Under the pieces are notes generated by a model. It was not told the DNA's origin. It was given only the letters and a program-made list of their open reading frames with translations, and did not search any database. Shown here piece by piece: positions 23,976 to 31,137 of a DNA stretch of 64,000 bases. Position 1 is the stretch's first letter. Each line of letters starts with the position of its first letter. The stretch lies in the NCBI RefSeq assembly GCF_015024225.1, contig NZ_JACJGM010000018.1, positions 53,445-117,444 of the forward strand, in the 5' to 3' direction. The stretch is from Nocardioides lijunqiniae (lineage in GTDB: Bacteria; Actinomycetota; Actinomycetes; Propionibacteriales; Nocardioidaceae). The translations under genes were made by a program, and so were the position numbers.

Positions 23976-24104
23976 TCACCCCACCGACGCGCCGGTGTCG
24001 ACGTTCCACTGATGAGCGCAGTCCTGACACGTCTTCACCCGGAGTTCGGTCGAAGACGTCTCGGCCGAACCACAGTTCGGGCACGTCGCGAATTTCTCTG
24101 CCAT
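23976..24104 (-). CDS. Mini zinc-ribbon protein, 42 aa
   Basis: A minus-strand frame with CPNCGS (8-13) and CQDCAHQW (26-33), a compact CxxC-CxxC zinc ribbon that resembles the ribbon of TFIIS-like or archaeal-type proteins. Codons are less biased than in head genes. It stands first in the three-gene minus-strand set. Unknown role. Confidence 0.62.
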   Translation of the reverse strand: MAEKFATCPNCGSAETSSTELRVKTCQDCAHQWNVDTGASVG

Positions 24105-24139
24105 CCGCCGAACGCTACCCGTGACCGGGAGGTCTGACC

Positions 24140-25438
24140 ATGCCCAAGCTCCTTCAGGAGACCGGCCGCATCAGCGAGGCGGCCGCCGCCGAGGCGAAGT
24201 CCACCGGACGCATGCTGATCCAGCACATCTCGCCCGGCTGGGGCTCCTCCGGCTACTACTCCTCCGAGTGCCTCGAGCAGGCCGTCGCCGACGAGATCAT
24301 CCCGGCCGGCACCCACATGTACGCCGACCACCCCACCGAGGAAGAGGCCCGGACGCGCCCGGTCCGCTCGATCAAGGACCTGATGTCCGTCACGACCGAG
24401 CCGGCACGCCTCGCCACCCAGGAGGACGTCGAGCGCGGCGCCGACCTCGGGGCCCTGGTCAGCGAGGTCGACATCGTGCCGTCCTACCGGCCGCTCATCG
24501 AGCACCTCAAGGACGCGATCGGGGTCTCCATCCGCGGCGACGGCGAGCTCGTGGAGGGCACCGCCGAGGGTCGCAACGGGAAGATCGTCGAGTCCCTGGC
24601 GCACGTGAAGTCGGTGGACTGGGTCACCCGCGCCGGCCGCGGCGGGAAGGTCCTCTCGCTCGTCGAGTCGGCGCGCGCCAACCGGCGCGCCATCGGGCAC
24701 GGCCTGTCCGAAGCCACCGTGAACGACACCCGCGAGGCGCTGCAGACCGCGCTCCGCGACGCGTACGGCGCCGCGCCGGTCGACCGGTCGGTGTGGGTGT
24801 ACGTCCGCGACTTCGACGACAGCACCGTCTGGTTCGAGGTCGAGGGGTCCGGCGCCAGTGACCCCGGCATCTACGGCCAGACCTACACCGACAGCGACGG
24901 CGTCATCGCGCTCACCGGACAGCGGGTCGAGGTCCGCGTCCGCACCACCTACGTCCCGGCCACCCGGCCGGACAGCACCACCCCCACCACCGAGTCCCAC
25001 AAGGAGCACCTCATGGGAATCAAGCAGATCGAGGAGTCGGAGCTCACCCGACTCACCGAGGCAGCCGGCCGGGTGGACGCTCTCATCACCGAGAGCGCCA
25101 CCAAAGACGCCCGCATCAAGGAGCTCGAGGAGGCGGACGCCGCGCGCGGCCGCACCACGCGCGCCACCGCGATCGTCGAGGCGCGGGCCAAGGAGGCCGG
25201 CGTCACCTTCACCCCCCGCGAGGTGAAGGGCTTCCTCGCCGACATCACCCTCACCGAGGCCGGTGAGCTCGACGAGGCCGCGTTCACGACCCTCGTCGAC
25301 GAGGACGCCGCGGCCCGCAAGGCCGACGGCGGCGCCGGCCAGGTCCGGGGTCACGGCAGCAGCGTCACGGAGGGCGGCAGCACCGTCACCCTCGCCGACA
25401 TCGACGAGGCCCTGGGCCTCGAGAAGACCGGAGCCTGA
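24140..25438 (+). CDS. Capsid maturation protease with scaffold domain
   Basis: A 432-aa protein. The N-terminal ~170 residues look like an actinophage prohead protease (LIQHISPGWGSSGYYSSECL, HMYADHPTEEE with a candidate catalytic His, VSEVDIVPSYRPLIEHLKDA). A beta-rich middle has VWVYVRDFDDSTVWFEVEG. The C-terminal 140 residues are helical and coiled-coil-like (IEESELTRLTEAAGRVDALI, then IKELEEADAARG), typical of a scaffold. An internal start at 25013 would make the scaffold alone. Decoration and capsid genes follow. Confidence 0.8.
   Translation: MPKLLQETGRISEAAAAEAKSTGRMLIQHISPGWGSSGYYSSECLEQAVADEIIPAGTHMYADHPTEEEARTRPVRSIKDLMSVTTEPARLATQEDVERGADLGALVSEVDIVPSYRPLIEHLKDAIGVSIRGDGELVEGTAEGRNGKIVESLAHVKSVDWVTRAGRGGKVLSLVESARANRRAIGHGLSEATVNDTREALQTALRDAYGAAPVDRSVWVYVRDFDDSTVWFEVEGSGASDPGIYGQTYTDSDGVIALTGQRVEVRVRTTYVPATRPDSTTPTTESHKEHLMGIKQIEESELTRLTEAAGRVDALITESATKDARIKELEEADAARGRTTRATAIVEARAKEAGVTFTPREVKGFLADITLTEAGELDEAAFTTLVDEDAAARKADGGAGQVRGHGSSVTEGGSTVTLADIDEALGLEKTGA
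25013..25438 (+). CDS. Nested scaffolding protein (internal start)
   Basis: An in-frame ATG at 25013 is preceded by AAGGAG at 25001-25006, the best ribosome site in the gene. It falls exactly at the linker between the protease part and the helical scaffold part. It would yield a 141-aa scaffold, like Nu3 inside the lambda C protease gene. Confidence 0.6.
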   Translation: MGIKQIEESELTRLTEAAGRVDALITESATKDARIKELEEADAARGRTTRATAIVEARAKEAGVTFTPREVKGFLADITLTEAGELDEAAFTTLVDEDAAARKADGGAGQVRGHGSSVTEGGSTVTLADIDEALGLEKTGA

Positions 25439-25440
25439 TC

Positions 25441-25848
25441 ATGTCCAAGAACTGCGTCTTCGCCGGGGAGAGCCCGGCCCTGTCGCTGCCCGTCCCGGCG
25501 AACACCCGCTCGGGTGACCCCGTGAAGGTCGGCGGCATCATCGGCGTCTGCGAGACCGACCGCACCGAGGTCGTCTCCGGCAAGCAGTACGGCGGTGTCG
25601 GCAACCCCGACGGGTACGCCTCCGTCGCCCCTGACGGCACCTACTCGCTGCTGGTGCCCGAGGTCGTCGCTGCCGCCGGAACGGCGATCTACATCACCGC
25701 CGGCAACGCGCTGACCACCGTCGCCGGTGGCAACACGCTGTTCGGCCACACCGTCCCCGTCATCCAGCGGGGCGTCGCCACGGGCGCCACCAAGGCCGTC
25801 GACTCCGGAACCCCGGGTCGCGTCAACGTCCGACTCGTCCGGATCTGA
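25441..25848 (+). CDS. DUF2190-type capsid decoration protein
   Basis: A 135-aa beta-rich protein. Features typical of DUF2190 head proteins are VKVGGIIGVCETDRTE, GAVSV-like repeats such as YSLLVPEVVAAAGTAIY, and ALTTVAGGNTLFGHTV near the end. It lies between protease/scaffold and major capsid, where decoration or head-fibre proteins usually are. It would bind the outside of the expanded capsid. Confidence 0.78.
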   Translation: MSKNCVFAGESPALSLPVPANTRSGDPVKVGGIIGVCETDRTEVVSGKQYGGVGNPDGYASVAPDGTYSLLVPEVVAAAGTAIYITAGNALTTVAGGNTLFGHTVPVIQRGVATGATKAVDSGTPGRVNVRLVRI

Positions 25849-25859
25849 GGAGACCCACG

Positions 25860-26990
25860 ATGACCAAGACCCTTCTCGAGATCGCCGAGTCGATCTCGAC
25901 CGAGACCAAGGGCACCTCGCCCGCGGCTCACCGCCGTCGCCTGGCCAACAACCCGGCGATCATGCAGGAGGCGCTCGGCATGGCGCGCCTCATCACCCAC
26001 GTCCGCGAGGGCTCGAAGCGCGCCGCGCTGGAGCTCAACGAGGCGCTGACCACCTCGGACCTGGCGCAGTTCGCGTCCGGGATGCTCATCGACCGCGAGA
26101 TGCTACAGAACTACGACGCGCTGCCCACGCAGTGGCCGAAGTTCCTGACCCCGACCACGCTCAAGGACTTCAAGCCGAAGTACATGAGCCAGCTCGAGCT
26201 CGGCGCGCAGGTCTTCAAGGACGTCCCCGAGCGGACGGCCTACCCGATGGCCGAGGGGCCCACCCTCGGGGAGTACCCCATCCAGGGCAAGAAGACCGGC
26301 CTCCTGTGGGGCTTCTCCTTCGAAGCCCAGGTCAACGACGACCTGGACCAGCTCCTGCTGGTCCCCCAGCAGATGCCGCAGATGGCCGTCGACACCGAGG
26401 ACGACCGCGGGCTGCGGCTCCTGATCAACCTCGAGACCGGCGCGCTGAACACCGCGTTCTTCAACGTCGGCAACGCCAACATCGGCACGCTCGCGCTGAC
26501 CGCGACGAACCTCGAGAACGTGCTCACCGCGCTGCGCACCAAGCGGGACCCGAAGACCGGGGCGATCATCCCCGCGGGCACGCTGCAGCTGGTCGTCGGC
26601 TACGCGCTGCAGACCACGGCCGAGCGGATCCTGAACGTCGACCGGATCCAGATCTCGAACGGCGCCGGCGGCTTCACCTACGCGCCCAACCCGCTCAAGG
26701 GCAAGTTCGAGCTCGTCGTCAACGAGAAGCAGGTCGGCTCCTCGTGGATCGTGATGCCCAAGCCGGGCACCGCGCGCCGCGCGCCGTTCTGGTTCGCCCG
26801 CGTCCGGGGCTACGAGAAGCCCGACTTCCGCTACAAGGCCGACCAGGGTCGCGCGATCGGCGGCGGGGACCTCGTCCTCACCGACGGGTCGTTCGACGAC
26901 GACACGATCTGGTACCGCGGCCGCCACATCATGGGCGTCGCCCACGGTGACCCGACCCTGACCTACGGGTCCGACAACAGCGGCGTCTGA
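25860..26990 (+). CDS. Major capsid protein
   Basis: A 376-aa protein in the canonical position after the decoration gene, with a GGAG-type ribosome site. It has a helical N-terminal arm (ISTETKGTSPAAHRRRLANN, ALELNEALTTSDLAQFASGM), a central domain (YPMAEGPTLGEYPIQGKKTG, GFSFEAQVNDDLDQLLLVPQ) and C-terminal beta/alpha parts. It is consistent with an HK97-fold subunit forming the icosahedral shell. Confidence 0.88.
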   Translation: MTKTLLEIAESISTETKGTSPAAHRRRLANNPAIMQEALGMARLITHVREGSKRAALELNEALTTSDLAQFASGMLIDREMLQNYDALPTQWPKFLTPTTLKDFKPKYMSQLELGAQVFKDVPERTAYPMAEGPTLGEYPIQGKKTGLLWGFSFEAQVNDDLDQLLLVPQQMPQMAVDTEDDRGLRLLINLETGALNTAFFNVGNANIGTLALTATNLENVLTALRTKRDPKTGAIIPAGTLQLVVGYALQTTAERILNVDRIQISNGAGGFTYAPNPLKGKFELVVNEKQVGSSWIVMPKPGTARRAPFWFARVRGYEKPDFRYKADQGRAIGGGDLVLTDGSFDDDTIWYRGRHIMGVAHGDPTLTYGSDNSGV

Positions 26991-27000
26991 GGAGGACGAG

Positions 27001-27363
27001 ATGGCTGACAACGAGCAGACCAACGAGAACGCCGGGCAGTTCCTCCTCAAGGAGAAGGACTTCGTCAAGGTGGTCGACGCCGAGGGCAACGACCTGCCCC
27101 CCGTGCCGAAGCACTGGGGCGCGGACCAGCTCCCCGCCGGCGCGGAGAAGAAGGGCCGGGCGTCCAGCTCGGGCAGGAGCGGCCAGTCCGGCTCGCAGTC
27201 GGGCGCCGACGCCGAGCCCGCGGGCAACGCGTCGCGCGAGGACTGGGCGACGTACGCCGAGAAGGTCAAGGGCGCCAAGCCCGAGGACCTCCTCGACGCC
27301 GACGGCAAGGACCTCGGCCGCGACGAGCTCCGCGAGAAGTTCGGGACCCCCTCCGGGTCCTGA
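27001..27363 (+). CDS. Hypothetical head protein with C-terminal helical motif
   Basis: A 120-aa protein after the capsid gene. It has a Ser/Gly/Lys-rich linker in the middle (GRASSSGRSGQSGSQSGAD). The last 40 residues (NASREDWATYAEK...LGRDELREKF) share the pattern NAS-x-E/D-x-W-x2-YA...GRD-x-L-x3-F with the 29120 product. This looks like a small HeH/Rho-N-type helical domain. Possible virion-associated nucleic-acid-binding protein. Confidence 0.65.
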   Translation: MADNEQTNENAGQFLLKEKDFVKVVDAEGNDLPPVPKHWGADQLPAGAEKKGRASSSGRSGQSGSQSGADAEPAGNASREDWATYAEKVKGAKPEDLLDADGKDLGRDELREKFGTPSGS

Positions 27364-27433
27364 CTCACCACCGGTGGGCGGGCTGGCGATCCCGGCCCGC
27401 CCACCGGACCAGCACCACCGAGAGGAGCACGCC

Positions 27434-27805
27434 GTGACCATCGACTTCACGAGCAAGGCCGGCCAGGTGCGGCTCCTTCTCAACGACATCGACGAGGGCG
27501 ACTTCGTCTTCGAGGACGAGGAGATCGCGGCGTTCCTCCTCATCGAGGGCGACCACGTGAAGCTCGCGGCCGCGCAGGCGATCGACACGAACGCCTCCAA
27601 CGAGGCGCTGGCCTCGAAGGTCCTGAAGGACCACCAGCTCTCCACCGACGGCGCGAAGCTCGCCGACGCCCTGCGCAAGCACGCCGCGGCTCTCCGCGAG
27701 CAGCACCAGGCCGCGGTCGACGACGCGGACGAGGGCTACTTCGACGTCATCGACATCCTGGGCGCCGACTGCCGGCCCGAGCGCACGCAGTACCCCTACT
27801 GCTGA
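27434..27805 (+). CDS. Head-tail connector protein (gp15/gp6-like)
   Basis: A 123-aa helical protein at the first connector position. VRLLLNDIDEGDFVFEDEEI and AAFLLIEGDHVKLAAAQAID match the all-helical adaptor fold. It binds the portal underside and starts the neck. The GTG start has GAGAGGAG upstream. Confidence 0.75.
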   Translation: MTIDFTSKAGQVRLLLNDIDEGDFVFEDEEIAAFLLIEGDHVKLAAAQAIDTNASNEALASKVLKDHQLSTDGAKLADALRKHAAALREQHQAAVDDADEGYFDVIDILGADCRPERTQYPYC

Positions 27806-28248
27806 TGCCCCGCCCACGTCGTCACATGGGCCGTCCCGGCACCCGCGTCATCCCCGCCGACTGGCAGGCCACGCACGCCGCCGTCGTCGCGAAGACGCTC
27901 ACCTCGAGCGTGCTCATCGCCGAGCCCGGCGACGGCGAGCCGGTGTTCAACCCCGACACCCACCAGTCCGAGACCCCGCTCGGCGCGACGTCGTACGACG
28001 GGCCCGCGACGATCATGCTCGTCAGCGACTCCGACCAGGCCCCCGAGGTCGCCGGCGAGGACGTCCCGACACGGCGCTACGAGGTCAAGCTGACTCACGC
28101 GGCCGCCGGCGTGAAGCCCGGCCACATCCTGCAGGTCACCGCGTGCCAGGACCCCGACCTCGGTCCCGGCGTCCGCCTGATCGTCGACACCGTCGAGCGC
28201 GGCACCCAGCGCTTCTCCCGCGTCCTGTACGCAACCCTCACCCACTGA
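27805..28248 (+). CDS. Head-tail stopper/closure protein
   Basis: A 147-aa beta-rich protein in the second connector position, resembling DUF6093-type actinophage stopper proteins. It has STVLIAEPGDGEPVFN-like strands, VPTRRYEVKLTHAA and LQVTACQDPDL. It would seal packaged DNA until the tail joins. It starts one base before the upstream stop ends. Confidence 0.7.
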   Translation: MPRPRRHMGRPGTRVIPADWQATHAAVVAKTLTSSVLIAEPGDGEPVFNPDTHQSETPLGATSYDGPATIMLVSDSDQAPEVAGEDVPTRRYEVKLTHAAAGVKPGHILQVTACQDPDLGPGVRLIVDTVERGTQRFSRVLYATLTH

Positions 28249-28288
28249 CCGCCCCGACCGGGCGCCCGCACCCGTTGGGAGGCCCGTC

Positions 28289-28642
28289 GTGTCCTTCGTG
28301 ACCCTGGACCTCACCGAGGTCGACGCCCTCGCCCGCGACCTGCGCACGGGAGCCGACGACATCGAGCCGAAGGCCGAGCTCGTCGTCGCGAAGGGCGGCC
28401 ACGACGTCGTCGCTGACGCGCAGGTCCTCGCCCCCTACGAGTTCGGGGTGCTGACCGCGTCGATCGGCGTCGACGTCGACGGCCTGTCCTTCGTCGCCGG
28501 CCCCACGGTGGAGTACGGCCTCTACCAGGAGCTCGGCACGAGCGAGATGCCCCCGCAGCCGTACATGGCGCCAGCGTTCGACCGGAACCTCGTCCGCATC
28601 GAGTCCGCGCTCGGCCAGCTCGGCGCGCAGGTGCTCCGGTGA
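28289..28642 (+). CDS. HK97 gp10-like neck/tail completion protein
   Basis: A 117-aa protein with the HK97-gp10 pattern: helical start (VDALARDLRTGADDIEPKAE), VVAKGGHDVVADAQVLAPYE, then AGPTVEYGLYQELGTSEMPP and PYMAPAF. It sits in the expected position before the tail terminator. The GTG start is preceded by GGGAGG. Confidence 0.82.
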   Translation: MSFVTLDLTEVDALARDLRTGADDIEPKAELVVAKGGHDVVADAQVLAPYEFGVLTASIGVDVDGLSFVAGPTVEYGLYQELGTSEMPPQPYMAPAFDRNLVRIESALGQLGAQVLR

Positions 28643-29094
28643 GCGGCCCGTCGCGCCGCGAGCTCGCCCGGAAGGTTTACGACCGGCTCCGCGGGTCCTG
28701 GCTCACCGTCTACTTCGGCGAGATCCACGGCACCGTCCCCACGCTCATCACCGGCGGCAAGCCCGACCCGTCGGGGCGGGTCCGCTCCTACGCCGTGGTC
28801 TACCCCGGCGCCGGCACCCCGAACGGCGACGTCGACCTCGGGGACTCCTCGGCCGACCTCGACTGGTCGGTGCAGGTCACCGTCGCAGCCGGCTTCACCG
28901 ACGACGTCCTCGACGCAGCCGACTTCGTCCACGACCGGCTCCACCGGTGGCGCCCCACCGGGCTCACGGGCGTGCACGCCGACGGCCTCATCCCCCCGCC
29001 GGGCTTCGACCCCGGCCCCGTCCGCGTCGACCGCGACCTCAAGCCCCACCGGTTCTGGCTCCCCCTGCAGTACCGCCTCACCGCCACCACCTAA
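28639..29094 (+). CDS. Tail terminator protein
   Basis: A 151-aa alpha/beta protein overlapping the previous stop (GTGA). Pattern and place fit the tail terminator that caps the tail tube and docks to the head: VRSYAVVYPGAGTPNG, LDWSVQVTVAAGFTDDVLDA, HRWRPTGLTG. Assigned mostly by gene order. Confidence 0.68.
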   Translation: MSGPSRRELARKVYDRLRGSWLTVYFGEIHGTVPTLITGGKPDPSGRVRSYAVVYPGAGTPNGDVDLGDSSADLDWSVQVTVAAGFTDDVLDAADFVHDRLHRWRPTGLTGVHADGLIPPPGFDPGPVRVDRDLKPHRFWLPLQYRLTATT

Positions 29095-29119
29095 CCCGCC
29101 CTGCGTCCGAGGAGGACCC

Positions 29120-29440
29120 ATGCCGCCCGTCGACCTCGTCGAGATCGTCAACCCCGCCAACGGCCGCAAGGGCATCGTCTCCGCGACGTCCCGCGCCGCG
29201 ACCGCCTACAAGCGCCCCCCGTCCGCGCGCACCGGCGACGCCGAGCCCGTGCAGCCCGCGGCCGCCGTCGACCCCCGCCTCGGCGAGCCCCTCGAGCTGC
29301 CGGCCAAGAACGCCAGCACGGAGGCGTGGGTCGAGTACGCCACCCACCCCGCCACCCCGAACGGCCTGTCCTCCGACGAGGCCGCCCAGATGGGCCGCGA
29401 CGACCTCGCGGCCCGCTTCCACAAGGTCCAGGAGGACTGA
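29120..29440 (+). CDS. Hypothetical tail-region protein
   Basis: A 106-aa protein before the tail tube gene, with an AGGAGG ribosome site. The N-terminus is VDLVEIVNPANGRKGIVSAT. The C-terminus (NASTEAWVEYA...MGRDDLAARF) repeats the helical motif of the 27001 product. It is probably a small virion or assembly protein. Confidence 0.62.
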   Translation: MPPVDLVEIVNPANGRKGIVSATSRAATAYKRPPSARTGDAEPVQPAAAVDPRLGEPLELPAKNASTEAWVEYATHPATPNGLSSDEAAQMGRDDLAARFHKVQED

Positions 29441-29443
29441 CCC

Positions 29444-29950
29444 ATGAAGATGCTGAACCAGGACAACCGCCTGCTGCTGTGGGTCCCCGACGGCGGGATC
29501 CTCGACTTCACCGAGCCCACCCTCGCCGAGCTCACCGACGAGGGGGTCCTCGACATCAGCTGCCTGGTGACGAAGAACAACTTCGCCCTCGGCGCGACCG
29601 GTGACGAGGTCATCGACGACCCGCCCCTGTGCGCCCCCGGCTCCTCGCCGGCGCCCGGGACCACGACCTACGAGGCCGGAATGGACTTCTTCCGGTACAC
29701 CACGACGATCGAGGACATCGCCTGGTCGACGTTCACCGGCAAGGGCATCCCCGGGTTCCTCGTCTACCGCATCGGGAAGCCCCACACGTCGCCGCTCATC
29801 GCCACCGACAAGGTCGGCGTCTACGGCGTCATCACCGGCACCCCGCGCAACCTCGCCCCGACCACGCAGTCGGCCTGGGAGAAGTTCCGCCAGGAGTTCA
29901 TGGTCCAGTCCGAGCTCGTCGACGAGCGCGCCGTGGTCGCCGCGGCCTGA
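29444..29950 (+). CDS. Major tail tube protein
   Basis: A 168-aa beta-rich protein, just before the frameshifted chaperone and tape-measure genes. It fits the short actinophage tail-tube family, with LLLWVPDGGILDFTEPTLAE, YEAGMDFFRYTTTIEDIAW, and GFLVYRIGKPH...GVYGVITGTPR. A strong hairpin follows immediately, as often seen after highly expressed tail-tube genes. Confidence 0.82.
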   Translation: MKMLNQDNRLLLWVPDGGILDFTEPTLAELTDEGVLDISCLVTKNNFALGATGDEVIDDPPLCAPGSSPAPGTTTYEAGMDFFRYTTTIEDIAWSTFTGKGIPGFLVYRIGKPHTSPLIATDKVGVYGVITGTPRNLAPTTQSAWEKFRQEFMVQSELVDERAVVAAA

Positions 29951-29964
29951 CCCGGCCCCCGTAC

Positions 29965-30000
29965 GGGGTGGCAGGCGCTGTCGAGGACGCCTGCCACCCC
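29965..30000 (+). terminator. Hairpin attenuator after the tail tube gene
   Basis: GGGGTGGCAGGCG (29965-29977) pairs perfectly with CGCCTGCCACCCC (29988-30000), a 13-bp stem with a 10-base loop. There is no T-run, so it may attenuate rather than stop transcription, lowering expression of the chaperone and later tail genes. Confidence 0.7.
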
Positions 30001-30058
30001 ACCCCCTGCAGCACCCCTCCTCGACGCTCCTCGACCCTCGACAGCAAGGACCCCTGCC

Positions 30059-30694
30059 ATGAGCGACCAGCCCCTCGGCTCCCCCACGCCCGACACCGCC
30101 CCGGTGATCCGGGAGCCCTCGATCGTCGACACCATCCTCGACCTCGACAAGTTCCTCTCCAGCGACGTGCGCCTGGCCGAGAAGACCGCCCGGTTCTGCA
30201 CCCGCCCCGACCTCGAGGCGAAGCTCGACGAGCTCGAGCACCAGCTCGCGCTCCTGGTCGACGAGGCGGGCCGCCCGCTGCCTGGCACCGACGACTCGCT
30301 GGCTGGTGCCGACGGCGCCGGCGAGGCCCTCGCGGTCGCGCAGGAGATCTACGCCGTGCGCCAGGAGATGGCCGCGGCGTTCCGGTCGGTCCGGATGCGG
30401 CAGCTGCCCGACGACGAGTGGCAGGCGTTCAAGGTCGAGCACAAGGAGGCCATGGACTCCACCGAGCAGGGCCCGGCGCGGGTCCGGATGCTCGACGAGC
30501 TCCTCCTGAAGTCGGCGGTAGCGCCGAAAATCAGCGCCTCCCAGCTCGCGCAGCTGCGGCACCAGGTCGGTGCCCCGCAGGTCGACGAGCTCATCGAGAA
30601 GGCGTGGGCGGTGAACACCCAGTCGGGGGTGTCGGTCCCAAAATCGCCGCGCTCCTCGGCCGCCCTGAGGCGGCTGCTGCCCGGAGCGAGCTAG
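30059..30694 (+). CDS. Tail assembly chaperone, short form
   Basis: A 211-aa helical protein in the lambda-G position. It has VDTILDLDKFLSSDVRLAEK, a central helix with MAAAFRSVRMRQLPDDEWQA, and MLDELLLKSAVAPKISASQL. It coats the tape measure during tail assembly. A canonical slippery site lies near its 3' end and produces the longer G-T-type protein. Confidence 0.82.
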   Translation: MSDQPLGSPTPDTAPVIREPSIVDTILDLDKFLSSDVRLAEKTARFCTRPDLEAKLDELEHQLALLVDEAGRPLPGTDDSLAGADGAGEALAVAQEIYAVRQEMAAAFRSVRMRQLPDDEWQAFKVEHKEAMDSTEQGPARVRMLDELLLKSAVAPKISASQLAQLRHQVGAPQVDELIEKAWAVNTQSGVSVPKSPRSSAALRRLLPGAS

Positions 30695-31137
30695 CCCTCT
30701 GCCAGCGGCTCGGCATCCCGCCGTCACAGCTGCGGGGCCGGCCGCTGGTCACGACGTACCAGTACGACGAGCTGGGCCGGGTGGCCCGCACGGTCACCGC
30801 GTCAGCCTGGACCGCTGAGGACCGGGCGCTGATGCTCGCTTACGAGGACCACCTCGCGACGCTCTGCCCAGGCTGCGGGCACCCGAAGGCCACAGCGTGG
30901 CACTTCGACAACGAGGGCGAGTTCGAGGTCGTCGAGCAGTACACCTGCCACCCCTGCACGGCCATGAAGGGCCAGGACGACGGCCCGACGCAGCCGGTGC
31001 TGTTCGCGTCGGTGCGCGACACCCGGAACTACGCCGAGCACCCCCTGCCGGGCCACTACACCGACTTCGGGTCCAGCGACTACGCGCCGGGCCCGGTGGC
31101 CGCGGCTCCGCCCCCACGCGATGAGGAGACTCTGTGA
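30059..31137 (+). CDS. Tail assembly chaperone, -1 frameshifted long form
   Basis: Slippage at CCCAAAA (30637-30643) joins 30059-30643 to 30643-31137, giving about 359 aa. After the shift the protein continues KIAALLGRPEAAAARSELAL and includes LCPGCGHPKATAW with a second CxxC (TCHPCTAMK), a likely zinc site. The second frame has no good start of its own. The stop overlaps the tape-measure start (GTGA). Confidence 0.75.
30637..30643 (+). promoter_or_regulatory. Programmed -1 frameshift site CCCAAAA
   Basis: The zero-frame reading GTC-CCA-AAA fits the X-XXY-YYZ rule exactly. Slipping back one base gives CCC-AAA. The zero frame stops 48 bases later, while the -1 frame stays open to 31137. Confidence 0.8.
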
